From the NCBI RefSeq assembly GCF_900186125.1, contig NZ_FYBQ01000001.1, positions 459,622 through 523,621 on the forward strand: 64,000 bases of DNA. The letters are read 5' to 3'. The position numbers and the translations under genes are program-made. Under the pieces are notes generated by a model. The model searched no databases and was not told the DNA's origin. It saw only the letters and a program-made list of their open reading frames with translations. Positions 61,685 through 64,000 of this stretch are shown one piece after another. Positions within the stretch are counted from its first letter, which is position 1, and each line of letters starts with the position of its first letter. This DNA comes from Listeria goaensis (GTDB lineage Bacteria; Bacillota; Bacilli; Lactobacillales; Listeriaceae).

Positions 61685-61890
61685 AAAGCAAAAAGAAACC
61701 CCAATCGTACCGTTTGGAGTCCCTCCCTTTGAACCTGCTTAAAAACAGGTGGGTGCTCTGTCAGGCGGTTTGCAAGTCCTCGTGTGAAGGCATTTGCGCC
61801 GCGTCTGAACACCGAGCTCCCAAGGTAATCATAATTGTTCGGTTCAAAAATATATGGCACTGTAACGAATACATTAGGGTTTCTTTTATT
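61685..61890 (-). ncRNA. ssrS: 6S RNA
   Basis: About 200 nt on the minus strand between rarA and iscS, the same neighbourhood as Bacillus 6S-1 (bsrA). The two ends pair (AAAAGAAACCC with GGGTTTCTTTT), long imperfect arms flank an open central region (GAGCTCGGTG ... GAGCACCCACC), and a T-run closes the 3' end, giving the rod with central bubble typical of 6S. It would bind sigma-A polymerase. A promoter lies at the expected distance. Exact ends are estimated. Confidence 0.85.
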
Positions 61891-61896
61891 ATCCTT

Positions 61897-61925
61897 AGAA
61901 TAGCATATTCCAAGTAAATTTTCAA
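61897..61925 (-). promoter_or_regulatory. Promoter of 6S RNA
   Basis: TTGAAA (61920-61925), 17 nt, TATTCT (61897-61902) preceded by TGC (extended -10). Confidence 0.75.
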
Positions 61926-61936
61926 TTTTAGCGGCT

Positions 61937-63229
61937 TTAGTTTTTATTTTTACCACTTTTTTTATTCGCATTAATATTGTCATAAACGGCCGCAAAAGCC
62001 TGTTCAAATTTTGAATTTTTCTTTGGCTCATAATACTGTTTATTTTTAAGTGCATTCGGCAAATATTGTTGATCCACCCAAGCATTCTCATAATTATGCG
62101 GATACTTATAATCAATCGCGCGACCAAGTTTCATAGCACCTGAATAATGTCCATCACGCAAATGATCAGGCACCTCACCGCTCACGCCTTTTCGAATATC
62201 TGAAAGCGCCGCATCAATCGCCGTAATAGCTGAATTTGATTTAGGTGATAAACATAGCTCAATAACTGCATTCGCAAGTGGAATACGCGCTTCTGGAAAA
62301 CCAACCTTTTCAGCTGTTTGAATCGCCGCGAGCGTCCTCGCACAAGCAGCTGGATTCGCCAACCCCACATCTTCATAGGCCATCACAAGAAGTCGTCTTG
62401 AAATGCTCACCAAATCTCCCGCTTCAATTAAACGCCCCATGTAATGAAGTGCCGCATTCACATCGCTTCCGCGCACCGACTTTTGAAACGCACTAAGCAC
62501 ATCATAATGCGCATCACCATCTTTATCATGGGCTAAACTTTTTCTTTGTAAACACTCTTCTGCAATCTCAAGCGTCACATAAATTTTTCCTGCATCATTC
62601 GGTTCTGATGAGACGACGGCAAGTTCAAGCGCATTTAACGCGCTCCTAACATCTCCACCACTTGCTGTCGCAAAATGCGTCTTCGCATCCGCCGCAAGTT
62701 CAACGTCATAATTTCCAAGACCACGTTCCGCATCAGTCAATGCCCTATCTATTGTCTTTTCAATATCGGCTACTGAAAGCGGCTTTAGTTCAAAAATTTG
62801 CGTTCTACTTCGAATGGCGGGGTTGATGGCGATATATGGATTGCTCGTTGTCGCCCCAACCAAAATGATTGCGCCACTCTCTAAATGCGGCAAGAGAAAA
62901 TCTTGTTTCGCTTTATCCAAACGATGCACTTCATCTAGGAGTAAAATCACGGTACCGCTCATTTTCGCTTCTGCTGCCACAACTTCCATGTCTTTTTTAT
63001 TATTCGTCACCGCGTTTAGCGTCCGAAAAGCATATTTCGTGCTTCCTGCTATCGCGCTTGCAATAGACGTCTTGCCAATGCCCGGCGGCCCGTATAAAAT
63101 CATCGACGACAGCTGCTTCGCTTTAACCATTCGATATATAATTTTATCTTTTCCTACCAAATGACTTTGTCCTACGATTTCGTCTAAATTTCGCGGTCGC
63201 ATTCGGTATGCTAAAGGTTGAATCGCCAT
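61937..63229 (-). CDS. rarA: Replication-associated recombination protein RarA (MgsA)
   Basis: AAA+ clamp-loader-like ATPase acting at stalled forks. Walker A GPPGIGKTS, Walker B LLLDEVHRLD, and sensor 1 GATTSNPY are present; C-terminal tetramerisation domain with KYPHNYENAWVDQQYLP. 430 aa with a Lys/Asn-rich tail. Divergent from cymR, as in Bacillus. Confidence 0.95.
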   Translation of the reverse strand: MAIQPLAYRMRPRNLDEIVGQSHLVGKDKIIYRMVKAKQLSSMILYGPPGIGKTSIASAIAGSTKYAFRTLNAVTNNKKDMEVVAAEAKMSGTVILLLDEVHRLDKAKQDFLLPHLESGAIILVGATTSNPYIAINPAIRSRTQIFELKPLSVADIEKTIDRALTDAERGLGNYDVELAADAKTHFATASGGDVRSALNALELAVVSSEPNDAGKIYVTLEIAEECLQRKSLAHDKDGDAHYDVLSAFQKSVRGSDVNAALHYMGRLIEAGDLVSISRRLLVMAYEDVGLANPAACARTLAAIQTAEKVGFPEARIPLANAVIELCLSPKSNSAITAIDAALSDIRKGVSGEVPDHLRDGHYSGAMKLGRAIDYKYPHNYENAWVDQQYLPNALKNKQYYEPKKNSKFEQAFAAVYDNINANKKSGKNKN

Positions 63230-63259
63230 ATACTCTCTTCCTCCTTGAGTTCTGTTTAC

Positions 63260-63268
63260 ATTATACCA
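63260..63268 (-). promoter_or_regulatory. Extended -10 promoter of rarA
   Basis: TGGTATAAT (TATAAT at 63260-63265), minus strand. Its -35 zone overlaps the cymR -35. Confidence 0.55.
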
Positions 63269-63283
63269 TATGTAGTGACTTCG

Positions 63284-63312
63284 TTGCGTGCTGTCGGAAC
63301 TTCCGCTATAAT
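63284..63312 (+). promoter_or_regulatory. Promoter of cymR
   Basis: TTGCGT (63284-63289), 17 nt, TATAAT (63307-63312), plus strand. Confidence 0.75.
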
Positions 63313-63352
63313 GAATCTATATAAAGTCTAGCGGAATAGTGGAGGTTTAAGC

Positions 63353-63775
63353 ATGAAAATTACAACGAAGGGGCGCTATGGTTTGACAATCGCCCTTGAA
63401 CTTGCACGTCAAATGGGTACAGGACCAACATCACTACGCAGCATTGCGGAGAAGAAAAATCTATCAGAACATTATTTAGAGCAATTAGTCGGCCCACTTC
63501 GAAATGCCGGCATTGTCAAAAGCATTCGCGGCGCACACGGCGGCTATATTTTAAACGCAGAGCCTAGCGAAATTACTGCTGGAGATGTGATTCGTACGCT
63601 TGAAGGGCCGATTGTTTTAGTGGAAAGTATGGAAGACGAAGAAGCTGCACAACGTGAACTTTGGACGATTATGCGCGATGCTGTTCGAAATGTTTTAGAT
63701 AACACCACTTTGGCCGATTTACTTGCCAACGAAAATAAAGATGAACCGCAAGATGGGTATATGTTTTACATTTAA
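63353..63775 (+). CDS. cymR: Rrf2-family repressor CymR
   Basis: Master repressor of cysteine metabolism in Firmicutes, acting with CysK. N-terminal winged helix (MKITTKGRYGLTIALELA, then LSEHYLEQLVGPLRNAGIV) and C-terminal helix. No Cys cluster is present, which separates it from Fe-S Rrf2 proteins such as IscR and fits CymR. 140 aa, ATG with GGAGG site. Position next to rarA and iscS matches Bacillus. Confidence 0.92.
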   Translation: MKITTKGRYGLTIALELARQMGTGPTSLRSIAEKKNLSEHYLEQLVGPLRNAGIVKSIRGAHGGYILNAEPSEITAGDVIRTLEGPIVLVESMEDEEAAQRELWTIMRDAVRNVLDNTTLADLLANENKDEPQDGYMFYI

Positions 63776-63798
63776 AATTCACCATCATCCTTTTGTCT

Positions 63799-63843
63799 AA
63801 AAAAACAGGCTACTGATTAAATATCAAAATAGCCTGTTTTTTT
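63799..63843. terminator. Bidirectional terminator after cymR
   Basis: AAAAACAGGCTA with its complement, T-runs on both strands; shared with the partial minus-strand gene to the right. Confidence 0.88.
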
Positions 63844-63876
63844 GCTTGGCATTCCTCTTGTTCTACTTCGCTACTT

Positions 63877-64000
63877 CTATACGTCGATGCTCCCGCGTTT
63901 TAGTTGGGCGATCAATGTGCCTAAATTGGCCACCACTTTATCCGCCTGTTTGTCCAGTGCGAGAACCGCCGCCGCTTTGTTATCACTTAACTGATACTTA
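63877..64000 (-). CDS. C-terminal fragment of an unidentified protein
   Basis: Forty codons run in from the right edge to a TAG at 63877-63879, ending QLKRGSIDV. The visible part is helical with mixed charge (DKQADKVVANLG). It ends before the terminator shared with cymR, which supports a real gene. Family not recognised; the start lies outside the window. Confidence 0.55.
   Translation of the reverse strand, partial: KYQLSDNKAAAVLALDKQADKVVANLGTLIAQLKRGSIDV

Overview
This window is a chromosomal segment of a low-GC Gram-positive bacterium. Its gene order (trmK, rpoD, dnaG, yqxD-like, yqfL-like, glyS/glyQ, recO, era ... hrcA-grpE-dnaK-dnaJ ... alaS, recD2, mnmA, iscS, rarA, cymR) and its protein sequences fit the genus Listeria. 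Several proteins look clearly diverged from what I remember of L. monocytogenes (for example RecO), so a more distant Listeria species is likely; this is inference from memory, not a database result. Most genes lie on the minus strand. No tRNA, rRNA, CRISPR array, prophage or insertion sequence was seen.

Layout, left to right. 1-5284: end of trmK, the TTG-started UPF0178 gene-dnaG-rpoD operon, and the PPDK regulatory protein. 5296-8520: glyS and glyQ behind a glycyl T-box. 8517-11456: recO and era are separated by a small accessory segment with an orphan SUKH/SMI1-type gene, a two-TM DUF4352-like protein and a doubly frameshifted tandem-repeat gene. 11457-16814: the phoH-pgpH-ybeY-dgkA-cdd-era operon. 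16886-17713: rpsU-yqeY. 17757-24437: the heat-shock operon hrcA-grpE-dnaK-dnaJ-prmA-rsmE, with a CIRCE operator and a probable CtsR box. 24448-27544: lepA-hemW. 27595-28171: rpsT on the plus strand, then a structured intergenic element. 28157-32724: comEA-comEB-comEC-holA. 32786-37809: yqeG-yqeH-aroE-yhbY-nadD-yqeK-rsfS-yqeM (ribosome assembly, NAD and shikimate functions). 37929-39826: pepF on the plus strand. 39825-44618: mtnN, a DUF1510 protein, greA, udk, trmR, mltG and a 66-residue protein. 44727-46498: dedA on the plus strand, then DUF1292, ruvX and reoM/ireB. 46604-49523: alaS with its T-box. 49520-53979: an ABC transporter divergent from a two-component system. 53992-55346: an accessory Fic AMP-transferase gene. 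55346-59178: recD2, a TPR protein and a membrane-anchored alpha/beta hydrolase. 59300-61653: iscS-mnmA (tRNA 2-thiolation). 61685-61890: 6S RNA. 61937-63843: rarA and cymR, divergent. The right edge holds the C-terminus of an unidentified protein.

The backbone is housekeeping: transcription (sigma-A, GreA, 6S RNA), replication and repair (DnaG, HolA, RecO, RecD2, RarA, RuvX), translation (two tRNA synthetases, S20, S21, LepA, Era, YbeY, RsfS, YqeH), protein folding and c-di-AMP turnover (PgpH). Many promoters have sigma-A spacing of exactly 17 bp or an extended -10. Non-ATG starts are common: I assign twelve from Shine-Dalgarno position. The likely novelty sits in the recO-era cargo segment, the Fic gene, the element downstream of rpsT, and several untested leader structures and operators.
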